A DNA stretch of 38,766 nt, taken from DAIOEK01 sp964648485 (lineage in GTDB: Bacteria; Chloroflexota; Anaerolineae; Anaerolineales; Anaerolineaceae). The translations under genes and the position numbers were made by a program. The notes under the pieces are model-generated. The model ran no database searches, was not told the origin of the DNA, and worked only from the letters and a program-made list of their open reading frames with translations. The DNA lies in assembly GCA_964648485.1 (NCBI GenBank), contig CAZYOF010000026.1, positions 1 to 38,766 of the forward strand, read 5' to 3'. Positions 9,150 to 17,064 of this stretch are shown piece after piece (position 1 is the first letter of the stretch; every line of letters starts with the position of its first letter).

Positions 9150-9181
9150 CAAAAAGCACACTTCAATGATTGAGATGTGCT
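9150..9181 (-). terminator. terminator of the ECF S-component gene
   Basis: AGCACA (9155-9160) pairs with TGTGCT (9176-9181), with further inner pairing TTCAAT/ATTGAG. On the minus strand the stem is followed by TTTTTG, so it is a classic terminator for the gene ending at 9204. On the plus strand it would stop EcfT transcripts less well. Confidence 0.65.
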
Positions 9182-9203
9182 CATAAGAAGTTGTATTCCG
9201 TAA

Positions 9204-9761
9204 TTACAGTTTTGATCCCTGATTCTTATTTAAACTGATACTTCGCCAGGCAGCGACTACGATCAAAACAAGGATGGCGGCTGCAACCGCTTCAGGTAAT
9301 CCGTTCGCTACAGCAATGGAGCCGATGAGCGGCCAGGGGGCAAATCCAAATATTCCGATCATGCCCAGCACAAGGATAGTGTTCGTGAGACTGCCCACAA
9401 TACCCGAGGCAAGCAGAGCGGGAATCTGGTATTTGCTCAAGGCACGGTACACCAGCCAGCTGACAGGTCCGATGAAGAGACGGGGGAGAACGGCGATGAG
9501 CGGGTTGGTGAACATTACATCCGATGGTCCGGTGGGAGCAACGACCGCCTGAATCATACTAAATACGCCAAAGATCAAGCCAATGCCCAATCCAACGATG
9601 GGACCTTCGAGGATTGCGCCGATGATTACCGGTACATGCATGATAGTGAGGGAAGCACCACTGATCCAGGGGATAAAGCCAAGATGGGTGATGCCCAGAA
9701 TAATGGCGATGGCACCCAGTATACCTGTGACTACAATTTTACGTGTACGAGATGAGCGCAT
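9204..9761 (-). CDS. ECF transporter S component (PF12822-like, vitamin specific)
   Basis: This 185-residue protein has about six membrane helices and the S-component pattern: an N-terminal helix rich in small residues (GILGAIAIILGITHLG), then HVPVIIGAILEGPIVGLGIGL and PLIAVLPRLFIG. These match the family that includes folate, pantothenate and other vitamin binders; the ligand is not decided by sequence alone. ATG at 9761 is chosen because GGAGAAG lies 9 bases upstream; the earlier ATG at 9776 has no site. The gene is convergent with the EcfA/EcfT genes, an unusual arrangement but consistent with a dedicated substrate subunit. No riboswitch is apparent upstream. Confidence 0.87.
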   Translation of the reverse strand: MRSSRTRKIVVTGILGAIAIILGITHLGFIPWISGASLTIMHVPVIIGAILEGPIVGLGIGLIFGVFSMIQAVVAPTGPSDVMFTNPLIAVLPRLFIGPVSWLVYRALSKYQIPALLASGIVGSLTNTILVLGMIGIFGFAPWPLIGSIAVANGLPEAVAAAILVLIVVAAWRSISLNKNQGSKL

Positions 9762-9839
9762 GGCGATCTTCTCCATAAGTATGATAGTTTATTGGATTGT
9801 AGCACAGGATGGATTTAATACCAGTACGTTGAATAGGGA

Positions 9840-9867
9840 AGAGACAGGAGGGGGAGCTCCTGTCTCT
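9840..9867 (-). terminator. strong hairpin downstream of the short WxL-like gene
   Basis: AGAGACAGGAG (9840-9850) pairs perfectly with CTCCTGTCTCT (9857-9867) around a 6-base loop. It follows the minus-strand gene ending at 9889. The tail is TCCCTATTC rather than a T tract, so it may act as an RNA stabiliser or a factor-aided terminator. Confidence 0.5.
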
Positions 9868-9888
9868 GAAGAAAATACTATTCCTATA

Positions 9889-10593
9889 TTACGGTGTATA
9901 TGTAGGGCCAGTTGATATCTGTACCGTTATCGTTGTCGAATATGTTCCTGCGTACATTTCGGCAGGGATCCAAATTTGGAAATCTGGATCTAAAGCATAT
10001 TGGCCCATTCCTTCATTTGCCGATGCAGTAACAAATTGCTGATACTCATCAGTGAGCTCTTTGAAATAATCGGGGTCATTATCCCCTGATAAACCGAAAC
10101 CACCAGATGGAGTAGGAGCTAAATCACCATCTCCCCATTGACCATCCACCCATGTAATGTCGTCTTCAGGCATCCTAAATGATAAAGTGTCCATTGGTAT
10201 ATCTCGATATGAACCACCTTGATGTTCGTCTGCATTATATACCAATGGTAAGGTCCAATCTATACCTTCTCCTAAAGCATCCTGGCATGCACCCGATACA
10301 CATGAAAAATCAGTTGCCTTAATTGCCAGGTTCCAGCCATCGCCTGAACCCGACATATCTGTTGCGATCCAAAGGTCAGATAAATTTTCAAAATCATTAA
10401 AATAACCCCAATTATCCCTACCATTTAGAACGATCGTTGAAGAAAAATCTGATAGGTCAATAGCATAACCTACACCGGAGACATTGAGGGTACCAATTGC
10501 GGTATCGTCATCAGGATCGCCATCTGCAAATACTGTTGGAACAACAGATAACATTAAAGCAGCAATAATGATTAGAAATGCGAGTTTTTTCAT
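9889..10593 (-). CDS. short secreted WxL-like surface protein
   Basis: The 234-residue product has a signal peptide (residues 1-23, cleaved near VFA-DGD) and then one domain. It begins with beta strands (GTLNVSGVGYAIDLSDF) and shows GWNLAIKATDF at 86-96 and YAGTYSTTITVQISTGP at 214-230. In WxL domains of low-GC Gram-positives the first motif is W-x-L followed by a polar segment and F, and the second lies in the last strand before a C-terminal GP or AP. The first motif is kept (WNL); in the second, W-x-L is replaced by I-x-V. WxL domains bind peptidoglycan non-covalently. ATG at 10593 is chosen from GGAGG and the start of the signal peptide. The homology is inferred from pattern, not from a search. 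Confidence 0.6.
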   Translation of the reverse strand: MKKLAFLIIIAALMLSVVPTVFADGDPDDDTAIGTLNVSGVGYAIDLSDFSSTIVLNGRDNWGYFNDFENLSDLWIATDMSGSGDGWNLAIKATDFSCVSGACQDALGEGIDWTLPLVYNADEHQGGSYRDIPMDTLSFRMPEDDITWVDGQWGDGDLAPTPSGGFGLSGDNDPDYFKELTDEYQQFVTASANEGMGQYALDPDFQIWIPAEMYAGTYSTTITVQISTGPTYTP

Positions 10594-10605
10594 CCCATCC
10601 TCCAT

Positions 10606-10632
10606 GAAAACCAATAGTTGGTTATGGTTTTC
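10606..10632 (-). promoter_or_regulatory. alternative hairpins in the leader of the short WxL-like gene
   Basis: Two structures compete here. GAAAACCA (10606-10613) can pair with TGGTTTTC (10625-10632), or AACCAA (10609-10614) can pair with TTGGTT (10618-10623) around TAG. The element ends only a few bases before the ribosome binding site on the minus strand, where it could adjust translation or processing. Confidence 0.3.
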
Positions 10633-10694
10633 TATCCAATAATGTATTCGGAGGATTGATAAAAAGATTTAGGCAATTTTGCGGATTTTATTCT

Positions 10695-11756
10695 TTATTT
10701 ACGCTTTTTTAACACAACAACTGAATAGCCGAGCATTCCTATCCCTAAAAGAAATACAAAACCACTTACCCAGAATATCCAGACTGGCATTCTTGCGGAT
10801 GAAGTAGAATCGATATTTGTAAAATCAGCATCCGTTGAAACTGTCGGTGTTGATGTTGATATAGCAGCCGCAATCCTGGTTGCCTGTACACCATATATTT
10901 CTTCTTCTTCAACTCCTACAGTAAAATCCTTTTCATATTGCATAATACAATCTGGGTCATTGCGATCTGATACTTTTATTTCAATTTGGTACTCACTATT
11001 TTCTGGAAAAGGAAAATCCAGCGAATAATTCATTTCTGTACCGGGAACAAAATAACCAACTGTAATTTTCTTTTCATGTAATAATTCGTCTGAGGCTTTA
11101 CTTCGAATGATAGCTATCCCATCACCAGCGAAATGAACTGCCCCTTGATTTTTCATCTTTATATCGAACCGCCATTTTCCAGAACGGATGGATTGCTGGA
11201 TATCTAAAATGGCGACATCACATTTCGCAGGTCCTGGCACTGTGATGACAATTGCAATAGCAATCTGTCCAACCACTTTTATCATAAAGTTTTGTTCAGA
11301 CCCTGACCGGGTCGGTTCAGGAGTGGCATTACTTTCATCAATAGCAGTTAACATCCCTAGATAATATTCTCCAGGAGGGGTTGCTTCAGGAACTGTGACT
11401 GAAAAGGGAATTCTTTGTATCCTTGATCCCAATAATCGATATCTGCCATCATTTTCTGTGGTTACCCAACTACTATATTTACTTGGTTTTTCAAAAGAGT
11501 AAGCGATTCCTCCGCCATCGGCTGTGTACCCATCGACTGGTTTCACAAGGAAATTCTGTACCTTATCTGCGAAATTGAGCAAAATAATTGCATCTTCTTT
11601 GGTCTCGCCTGGATTCATTGTGAATTGGAAATAACCGATATTCGGGTTTTCCGGTTTCACACTAAACGATAAATTTTGTGCCTTAACGGATAATGGAATT
11701 ATGGCTAATGCGATAATTATCAATATAATAAATATCAATTTTATTTGCTTTTTCAT
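10695..11756 (-). CDS. DUF916-type (WxL-interacting) membrane-anchored surface protein
   Basis: The 353-residue protein has an N-terminal signal peptide (1-26), an extracellular part and a C-terminal membrane helix (about 325-347) ending in KKRK. Residues 30-160 match the DUF916 pattern: a strand with FQFTMNPGETKEDAIILLNF, later ITVP-like PFSVTVPEATPPGEYYLGMLTA. The second Ig-like domain (about 175-285) has WRFDIKMKNQGAVHFAGDG, typical of DUF3324. DUF916/DUF3324 proteins (WxLIP) are the membrane partners of WxL proteins in Enterococcus and Lactobacillus. The ATG begins directly after the TAA of the upstream gene, and AGGACC inside that gene is the likely ribosome binding site, so translation is coupled. 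Confidence 0.75.
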   Translation of the reverse strand: MKKQIKLIFIILIIIALAIIPLSVKAQNLSFSVKPENPNIGYFQFTMNPGETKEDAIILLNFADKVQNFLVKPVDGYTADGGGIAYSFEKPSKYSSWVTTENDGRYRLLGSRIQRIPFSVTVPEATPPGEYYLGMLTAIDESNATPEPTRSGSEQNFMIKVVGQIAIAIVITVPGPAKCDVAILDIQQSIRSGKWRFDIKMKNQGAVHFAGDGIAIIRSKASDELLHEKKITVGYFVPGTEMNYSLDFPFPENSEYQIEIKVSDRNDPDCIMQYEKDFTVGVEEEEIYGVQATRIAAAISTSTPTVSTDADFTNIDSTSSARMPVWIFWVSGFVFLLGIGMLGYSVVVLKKRK

Positions 11757-13937
11757 TTAATTTGGTCCTGAGATTATAGTGATGGTTAGCGTGCTCTGAT
11801 AAGCCCCTTCATAGGCTTCTGCGGGAATTTCCAACTGAAAACGGGGACGGATGATAAACCTGCCTCCGCTGGCACCCTGAGGCATATTTATTATGTTTAA
11901 TCCACCGGCAACAAAAGGGGTATGATCATCCACCAGACTTACAGGGATTTCGGAGCCGACTTCTGTTGTGATGGTTGACTGTGGGATCTGGATCGATAAA
12001 TTCTTGTTATCTATTATTTGTCCTGTAGCATTTTCAAAATCTGTTGCTTCCACGGTGACATGCCAACCGGCATCGTTATATCTGGCATCCAGAATGGACC
12101 ATGGGCAGGGGATGTTCTGAATTGTTTGTTTTACTCCGGTAAGTAAGACTGTCGGGAACTGAACCGGGCAGAATTTCACCTGAAGCCGTTCATGTTCGGG
12201 GACTGGAGTACCCATAACGACAAAGGCGCCCATGGATTTTGTACTGGCTGTGACAGTGTTGTTTTCCATATCCAGAGTGGAGTTCTTAATTTCCTGCCAG
12301 TCGCCATCAGAATAGCGATACATTAATAATGTGTTTTCCAGCAGCGCCAGAACACTTTCTTCTGTGTAGTGGAAGGTAATCAAGATGCTTTCATCCAATG
12401 AATCAATGGTGGCAAGGTCTGTGAAGGTATCCGCATAAATGCGGAAAGGTGTATGATTGCGAGGCGGGGCGGGCATGTACTCGGGTAGGGTGATATTTGC
12501 TGGATGGACTAACCGCAGATAGAAATGTTCAGAATACGCATTTTCGGGCACCGTAATTGATACTTCGAATGGATCGGGAACTGATATGCCAAAATATCCA
12601 GCATATGTGGGGGTAAAAGCAGCCACCTTGTGACCGTGACACAGTTGGAAAAAGGTTTCCCAGGGAGTACTATTCCCGGCTGAATCGCGAACCGAAAGTC
12701 GCAGGTAGTATTTACCTCCGGGCGGAATGGAGAGGGAGAGGGAAGTTTCAGTGGTTGTGCCGGTGCCTGTTCCTGCAGGATCCTCACCCCAATAATAATC
12801 ATAGGCAGCAATCCCCGCACCCTCAGGTGGATCGGGCGGGTTCCAGGTAAAAGTAACATTCCGGGTTTCCGCCTGACATATTCCTGAAGTCAAGCCGTTG
12901 GTTTCAGATACCGTGGTTACGCCATCTGGACCAATACCATCATACAAATAAGTAAAAAGGGTAATGAAATCACTGCCATAATTCCCAGCATCATCCTTCG
13001 ATCGGACACGCAGGTAATAGGTACCATTTTCAGATAAAGGTACTTCAGGCTGAAACTCTGATTCGGGTGTATTAGAAATTGGGATCACGCCAAGTGGATC
13101 TAGCCCCCAATATACCTCATAGGAAGAAGCTCCGGATGCGTCATCCCAATTAAATAATGGTGATGGATCGTTGTGATATTCCGATTCCTGCATGGGTGGA
13201 ATCGTGGCAGCAGGTGGTGAAACATTTGCGGGTGGTTGGGTATCCAGAAGAAAGGTGAAGAGGGTACCCCAACCTGATTCCTGCCCAAGTAAATCCATAC
13301 CTTTTGCGCGTAGGTGATATACGCCATCGGAAAGAGGAGCAGGGCTGGTATAGGTACCGGGTGGTCCCATTACAAGGTCTGATGATATTCCATTTGGATC
13401 TGTCCCAAAATAGAGGTAATGCGAAGCTATTCCAGAGCCAATATCAGTGAAGTAAATCGTGAAGGTGGGATTATTTACTGAATTTTGCCAAACCTCACTT
13501 GTAATCCCTGGAACAGTTGCATAAGCAGAGTCTATGTTTGGCGGTTCACCGTCATACCAGATTTCGTAGCATGTATCCCAAATAGATGGGGTATCGGCAT
13601 GGGCAAGGTTAAGGTAATACTTATGTGTGCCTGATAAAACTGTTTCAGGAGCGAAATTACTCATTGTAAAGGTGGGGGTCAGGTTTTCGCCATTCGGATC
13701 GGTACCAAAGTAGGCGAGGTAACCTTCAGCGCCAAATCCGCTGATTGTAAATTGGAATAAGTTGTATATATTTTGCCAGCTTTCAGAAACCACATAAGGG
13801 TTCGGTGTACAGGTAAGCGTTATAGGTTCCTGGGGTAATGGCGCAGAAATTCCTGGCTGCCAATCCATGAAAATAAAAAGAAGCAGGATAAATATCAAAA
13901 TCCAGAAGTGACTTCGATGTATGAATCTGTTTACCAT
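11757..13937 (-). CDS. large surface protein with four WG-x-DP-x-G repeats and a C-terminal WxL-like domain
   Basis: This 726-residue protein begins with a hydrophobic signal sequence (about 10-30). Four Ig/FN3-like repeats follow, each marked by Y-(F/W)-G-x-D-P-x-G at residues 76-83, 176-183, 276-283 and 382-389. Each repeat then has a HKYYLNL, VYHLRAK, TYYLRVR or KYYLRLS strand. A beta domain (about 430-575) contains SMGAFVVMG, often seen at the end of surface anchoring modules. The last 103 residues are WxL-like: GWHVTVEATDF (624-634) and YEGAYQSTLTITIISGP (709-725). It is the first gene of a three-gene unit, abutting the DUF916-type gene. Its role is probably adhesion or an extended surface structure. 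The start lacks a clear ribosome binding site. Confidence 0.72.
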   Translation of the reverse strand: MVNRFIHRSHFWILIFILLLFIFMDWQPGISAPLPQEPITLTCTPNPYVVSESWQNIYNLFQFTISGFGAEGYLAYFGTDPNGENLTPTFTMSNFAPETVLSGTHKYYLNLAHADTPSIWDTCYEIWYDGEPPNIDSAYATVPGITSEVWQNSVNNPTFTIYFTDIGSGIASHYLYFGTDPNGISSDLVMGPPGTYTSPAPLSDGVYHLRAKGMDLLGQESGWGTLFTFLLDTQPPANVSPPAATIPPMQESEYHNDPSPLFNWDDASGASSYEVYWGLDPLGVIPISNTPESEFQPEVPLSENGTYYLRVRSKDDAGNYGSDFITLFTYLYDGIGPDGVTTVSETNGLTSGICQAETRNVTFTWNPPDPPEGAGIAAYDYYWGEDPAGTGTGTTTETSLSLSIPPGGKYYLRLSVRDSAGNSTPWETFFQLCHGHKVAAFTPTYAGYFGISVPDPFEVSITVPENAYSEHFYLRLVHPANITLPEYMPAPPRNHTPFRIYADTFTDLATIDSLDESILITFHYTEESVLALLENTLLMYRYSDGDWQEIKNSTLDMENNTVTASTKSMGAFVVMGTPVPEHERLQVKFCPVQFPTVLLTGVKQTIQNIPCPWSILDARYNDAGWHVTVEATDFENATGQIIDNKNLSIQIPQSTITTEVGSEIPVSLVDDHTPFVAGGLNIINMPQGASGGRFIIRPRFQLEIPAEAYEGAYQSTLTITIISGPN

Positions 13938-13946
13938 ATCAACAAA

Positions 13947-13970
13947 GGATACAGATGAATAAGTGTATCC
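13947..13970 (-). promoter_or_regulatory. inverted repeat just before the WxL-like operon
   Basis: GGATACA (13947-13953) and TGTATCC (13964-13970) form a perfect 7-bp inverted repeat 9 bases before the start codon at 13937. On the minus strand it is followed by TTTGTT, so it might be a weak terminator of the EamA gene, an operator or a leader hairpin. Confidence 0.35.
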
Positions 13971-13978
13971 TGAGTTTA

Positions 13979-13984
13979 ATTATA
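13979..13984 (-). promoter_or_regulatory. possible -10 box of the WxL-like operon
   Basis: TATAAT lies on the minus strand and would put the start of transcription near 13972, immediately before the inverted repeat. No convincing -35 box is spaced correctly, so this is weak. Confidence 0.25.
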
Positions 13985-14037
13985 TAGACGGAACATCAAA
14001 AGATGATAAAAAACCGGTAAATAAAAAGTGTTTTCAG

Positions 14038-14961
14038 CTATTCAGTAAGAGACGATTTTTGAGGGATTATCTTGTGTTTACCGTGTCTTTTTTCAAAGTA
14101 TTCGTTGATAAGAAGGGAGGCGAGGATAATCACACCGCCAAATATTAGGTTACCCAGACTGGTTTGTTCACCAAAAACAAGCAATGAAACAGTAATGCTC
14201 AAAGGAATTTTTAGATCGTTAAAAATTGCCAGAGTGCCAATGTTAGTTCTTCGAGCACCAAAATTCCATAAAAAGAAACTCAGTCCGGATGCTATGGCGC
14301 CCAGGTAGAGTAAAGTCCAGAATTGGACTGTAGAAATGCTGATTTGATTGAGAGGCACCATCAGTACTGACAGGAGGATGGTAAGCAGAGCTCCCCCAAA
14401 ATAAAGAATTGCAAAAACCTGATGATCTTTGAGACCGGGGCTGACTTTCATCCATTTACGATAGTAAACCTGTCCACTGGCGAAGCTCAGGTTAGAAATT
14501 TGTAAAATTAGAAATCCAGCAAGCAAACCCGGGCGGTGGAAACCAAGTTGGACGATGATTGCTGTTCCGATAATGGCAAGAATAGAGGTAATCCATCGGA
14601 AGGGAATAAACTTTCGGGCATCGAGATCATTTACCAGGGTAACGTAAATGGGGGTGAAGATGGTAAATAGAGCTACCTCGTAGGCTTTTAGATATTGAAA
14701 TGAAATGTTGTAGAAGATATACATTAAACCATATTGAACCGAGCCTAATAAAAGAAGGCGAAGTTTCAATTTTGATGGTACTTTTGACAAGCGGAGAAAT
14801 GGAAGAAAAACGAGTAATGCTATGAATAAACGGATGGATGAAACAATAACCGGATGAATCGTGGATAGATTTGTTTTGATCAAACCAAATGAAAATGCCC
14901 AGATGAGAGAAACGATAAAAAGATATATCATTATTTGACCTGAAAAAGTGTATTTATTCAA
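14038..14961 (-). CDS. EamA/DMT-family transporter
   Basis: The 307-residue protein has about ten membrane helices in two EamA repeats. The first begins with VSLIWAFSFGLIKTNL and the second with LLYLGAIASGLSFFLWNFGARR, both family hallmarks. Members export amino acids, nucleotide derivatives or other metabolites; the substrate is not predictable. A TTG at 14961 preceded by AGGAAC is the likely start; an ATG ten codons later (14931), preceded by CAGGTC, is a fair alternative because the first helix starts there. The C terminus is charged and cytoplasmic. The gene stands alone between a divergent lipoprotein gene and the WxL-like operon. Confidence 0.87.
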   Translation of the reverse strand: MNKYTFSGQIMIYLFIVSLIWAFSFGLIKTNLSTIHPVIVSSIRLFIALLVFLPFLRLSKVPSKLKLRLLLLGSVQYGLMYIFYNISFQYLKAYEVALFTIFTPIYVTLVNDLDARKFIPFRWITSILAIIGTAIIVQLGFHRPGLLAGFLILQISNLSFASGQVYYRKWMKVSPGLKDHQVFAILYFGGALLTILLSVLMVPLNQISISTVQFWTLLYLGAIASGLSFFLWNFGARRTNIGTLAIFNDLKIPLSITVSLLVFGEQTSLGNLIFGGVIILASLLINEYFEKRHGKHKIIPQKSSLTE

Positions 14962-14999
14962 AAAAAGTTCCTATAATGTATATCATAAATATTGAAGGT

Positions 15000-15044
15000 A
15001 ATCAGGTGTAATTAATCATAAGTTCCCCTGCAGGAATCCTGATT
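15000..15044. repeat. inverted repeat upstream of the NBR1-Ig lipoprotein gene
   Basis: AATCAGG (15000-15006) and CCTGATT (15038-15044) form a 7-bp inverted repeat with a 31-base loop. The loop holds CCTGCAGG, an 8-base palindrome. It lies in the leader or promoter region of the gene starting at 15063; its function is unknown. Confidence 0.25.
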
Positions 15045-15062
15045 ATCCATAAGGAGAAGAAT

Positions 15063-16046
15063 ATGAAACCGATGAGGTTCCTGTATATCCTTTTAATTCC
15101 GGTTATCCTGGCGCTGGCGTGTAATTTCCCGGGAATTGGTGGATACCGGACACCCACACCTACCGGGGTGGATCTGGCTGCAACAATCACAGCCATCAGT
15201 CTAGAACAGACAGAAACAGCCATTGCGGCGTATTTGAGTCCAACCGGTGAGCAACCCACTATTCAGCCAGTGGATCCGACTGCAACCGTTGAAATAACGA
15301 CCAATACACCCATGCCTACTGTTACGCCAACACCCAAACCATGTAATGCTGCACGTTTCATCGCAGATATCACCATCCCGGATGACGAGCGGATTGATGC
15401 AGGTGCTGATTTTAGGAAGACATGGCGCCTGGAGAACGTGGGTACCTGTACATGGACATCTGGCTACCGGTTAATCTTTTCGCATGGCGATCGGATGGGT
15501 GCGCCAAGCTCGGTTCAGCTTATCAGCTCATCCATTGCACCTGGTATGACTGTAGATGTCAGTGTAGATTTGACTGCTCCGGATGATGGAGGTACTTACC
15601 AGGGATTTTACCTGCTGCAGGATGGCGGTGGAGCGAATTTCGGTATTAATGTTTCAGCTAAAGATCCATTCTGGGTAAAAATAAGAGTACGAGAAGCCAC
15701 ATCCACTCCGGAACCGATTGCTGAAATTGAAGTAACTGATTTCCAAATCTGCAGTTCGCCTAAAGCTGATGTTCCCTGCCAGATCTCTGTCTCGGTGTAT
15801 AACAACGGAAATAAGAAGACCGGACCATATACCATACAGTTTTTCCAGAGTGACAGCGCACCGGCTGGATGCACCTGGGCGATGGATAACAACGCCAGGG
15901 GAGGGCAAACAGTCACCTGTTTGTACACATTCCCAAGTCCATACAGTAATATAAAAACCAGAGTTGTTGCCGACGTGGGTAATGTAGTACCCGAAAGTAA
16001 TGAAAGTAATAATACAGCCTATAAAACGATCAACGTAGCACCATAA
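15063..16046 (+). CDS. lipoprotein with NBR1-Ig-like and CARDB domains
   Basis: The 327-residue product has a lipoprotein signal with lipobox LALAC (Cys20), a Thr/Pro-rich linker (about 25-95), an NBR1-Ig-like domain (about 95-205) and a CARDB-type Ig domain (about 220-326). The NBR1-Ig domain is marked by TWRLENVGTCTWTSGYRL and later GTYQGFYLLQDGGGANFG. The CARDB domain ends with PESNESNNTAYKTINV. Such proteins are common on the surface of Anaerolineae and are thought to mediate protein contact; no enzyme motif is present. AAGGAG lies 6 bases before the ATG. It is a single gene closed by a strong terminator. Confidence 0.87.
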   Translation: MKPMRFLYILLIPVILALACNFPGIGGYRTPTPTGVDLAATITAISLEQTETAIAAYLSPTGEQPTIQPVDPTATVEITTNTPMPTVTPTPKPCNAARFIADITIPDDERIDAGADFRKTWRLENVGTCTWTSGYRLIFSHGDRMGAPSSVQLISSSIAPGMTVDVSVDLTAPDDGGTYQGFYLLQDGGGANFGINVSAKDPFWVKIRVREATSTPEPIAEIEVTDFQICSSPKADVPCQISVSVYNNGNKKTGPYTIQFFQSDSAPAGCTWAMDNNARGGQTVTCLYTFPSPYSNIKTRVVADVGNVVPESNESNNTAYKTINVAP

Positions 16047-16062
16047 AATATTATGCTTGGAT

Positions 16063-16096
16063 AAAACACCGCAATCTTTTGATTGCGGTGTTTTTA
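16063..16096 (+). terminator. rho-independent terminator
   Basis: AAAACACCGCAATC pairs with GATTGCGGTGTTTT around a TTTT loop and is followed by T residues. It closes the lipoprotein gene. Confidence 0.88.
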
Positions 16097-16120
16097 TTAC
16101 CTTATACAACATGTAGCAAC

Positions 16121-16149
16121 TTCACATAAGGATTGGGATAATATAGATA
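16121..16149 (+). promoter_or_regulatory. possible promoter of the superoxide dismutase gene
   Basis: TTCACA (16121-16126) and TAGATA (16144-16149) are 17 bases apart. A second option is TTGGGA (16133) with GATAAT (16155). The choice cannot be settled by eye. Confidence 0.3.
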
Positions 16150-16184
16150 AATAAGATAATATTAGTGTAATAATGGAGGAAAAA

Positions 16185-16796
16185 ATGACATTTGAAGTAG
16201 GAAATTTAGGTTATAAATTTGATGCACTTGAACCATATATCGATGCGCGAACCATGGAAATTCATCATGACAAGCATCATGCGACTTATGTAACAAACTT
16301 AAACAAAGCTCTTGAAAGCGCACCTGACCTACAGGGCAGGAAAATCGAAGACATATTGAAAGATATCAATCAAGTTCCTGAAGCGATCAGAACGGCGGTA
16401 CGGAATAATGGCGGAGGTCATTACAATCACAGCCTGTTCTGGGAATGGCTATCTCCTGGTGGAAGCAAAATGCCTTCAGGGCAAATTGCAAAACAGATCG
16501 ATACTGTTTTCGGCGGTTTCGATACATTTATGGAAAAATTTACGCAGGCAGGATTAACCAGATTTGGTTCTGGTTGGGCATGGCTGGTCGTGGATAACAA
16601 GAAAAAACTACAAATCTATTCAACGGCCAACCAGGATAGTCCATTGATGGAGGGACATTCCCCCATTTTAGGAGTGGATGTTTGGGAACATGCATATTAC
16701 TTAAACTATCAAAACAGGAGAGCTGATTATCTAAAAGCTTTTTGGAATGTTGTCAACTGGGATATCGTCGAAAAGATGTACTCAGAGGCTAAATAA
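16185..16796 (+). CDS. sodA: superoxide dismutase, Mn-type
   Basis: The 203-residue enzyme converts superoxide to oxygen and hydrogen peroxide. Metal ligands are visible: H27 (in MEIHHDKHH), H82 (in GGHYNHSLFW), D165 and H169 (in DVWEHAYY). The Gly-rich NNGGGHYNHS together with Gln150 in STANQDSPL is the manganese pattern; Fe enzymes carry the active-site Gln in the first of these segments instead. Length and motifs match bacterial SodA well. The ATG at 16185 is chosen because GGAGG lies 6 bases upstream; that GGAGG falls just after an earlier in-frame ATG at 16173, which would have no site of its own. The presence of Mn-SOD suggests the organism meets oxygen. A shared terminator separates it from the ftsZ operon. 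Confidence 0.93.
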   Translation: MTFEVGNLGYKFDALEPYIDARTMEIHHDKHHATYVTNLNKALESAPDLQGRKIEDILKDINQVPEAIRTAVRNNGGGHYNHSLFWEWLSPGGSKMPSGQIAKQIDTVFGGFDTFMEKFTQAGLTRFGSGWAWLVVDNKKKLQIYSTANQDSPLMEGHSPILGVDVWEHAYYLNYQNRRADYLKAFWNVVNWDIVEKMYSEAK

Positions 16797-16807
16797 TAAA
16801 TAATAAA

Positions 16808-16840
16808 AAATAAGGTCTGGCTTCAAGCCAGACCTTATTT
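16808..16840. terminator. bidirectional terminator between sodA and the ftsZ operon
   Basis: AAATAAGGTCTGGC and GCCAGACCTTATTT form a 14-bp stem with a 5-base loop. It overlaps the stop codon of the minus-strand gene ending at 16839 and has A/T flanks in both directions. Confidence 0.8.
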
Positions 16841-17054
16841 AGCGAATACCGTCAAAACCAAAAAAATAGCCCACAGTAAGCCCGGCGGCAGTCCAGGCAA
16901 GAATCAAACCTGCCAACCATAAGAATTCATGATCTTTGATTATTTCGAAACTCTTTTTGATAAAAGTTTGAAATGTCAACGAGTTAGTCATTAAATTGAT
17001 TATTGTTCCCCAAAATGTAGCTTCAATTTTACGAATATTTCCAAGGATACTCAT
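16839..17054 (-). CDS. small single-pass membrane protein, last gene of the ftsZ operon
   Basis: This 71-residue protein has an amphipathic, partly basic N-terminal half (residues 1-42) and a membrane helix (about 46-66, WLAGLILAWTAAGLTVGYFF). I do not recognise the family. GAGGT lies just before the ATG, and the gene starts 10 bases after the preceding 75-residue gene, so it is very likely real and co-transcribed with ftsZ. One hypothesis is a membrane anchor or accessory of the division ring; nothing in the sequence proves it. Confidence 0.65.
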   Translation of the reverse strand: MSILGNIRKIEATFWGTIINLMTNSLTFQTFIKKSFEIIKDHEFLWLAGLILAWTAAGLTVGYFFGFDGIR

Positions 17055-17064
17055 AATAACCTCA

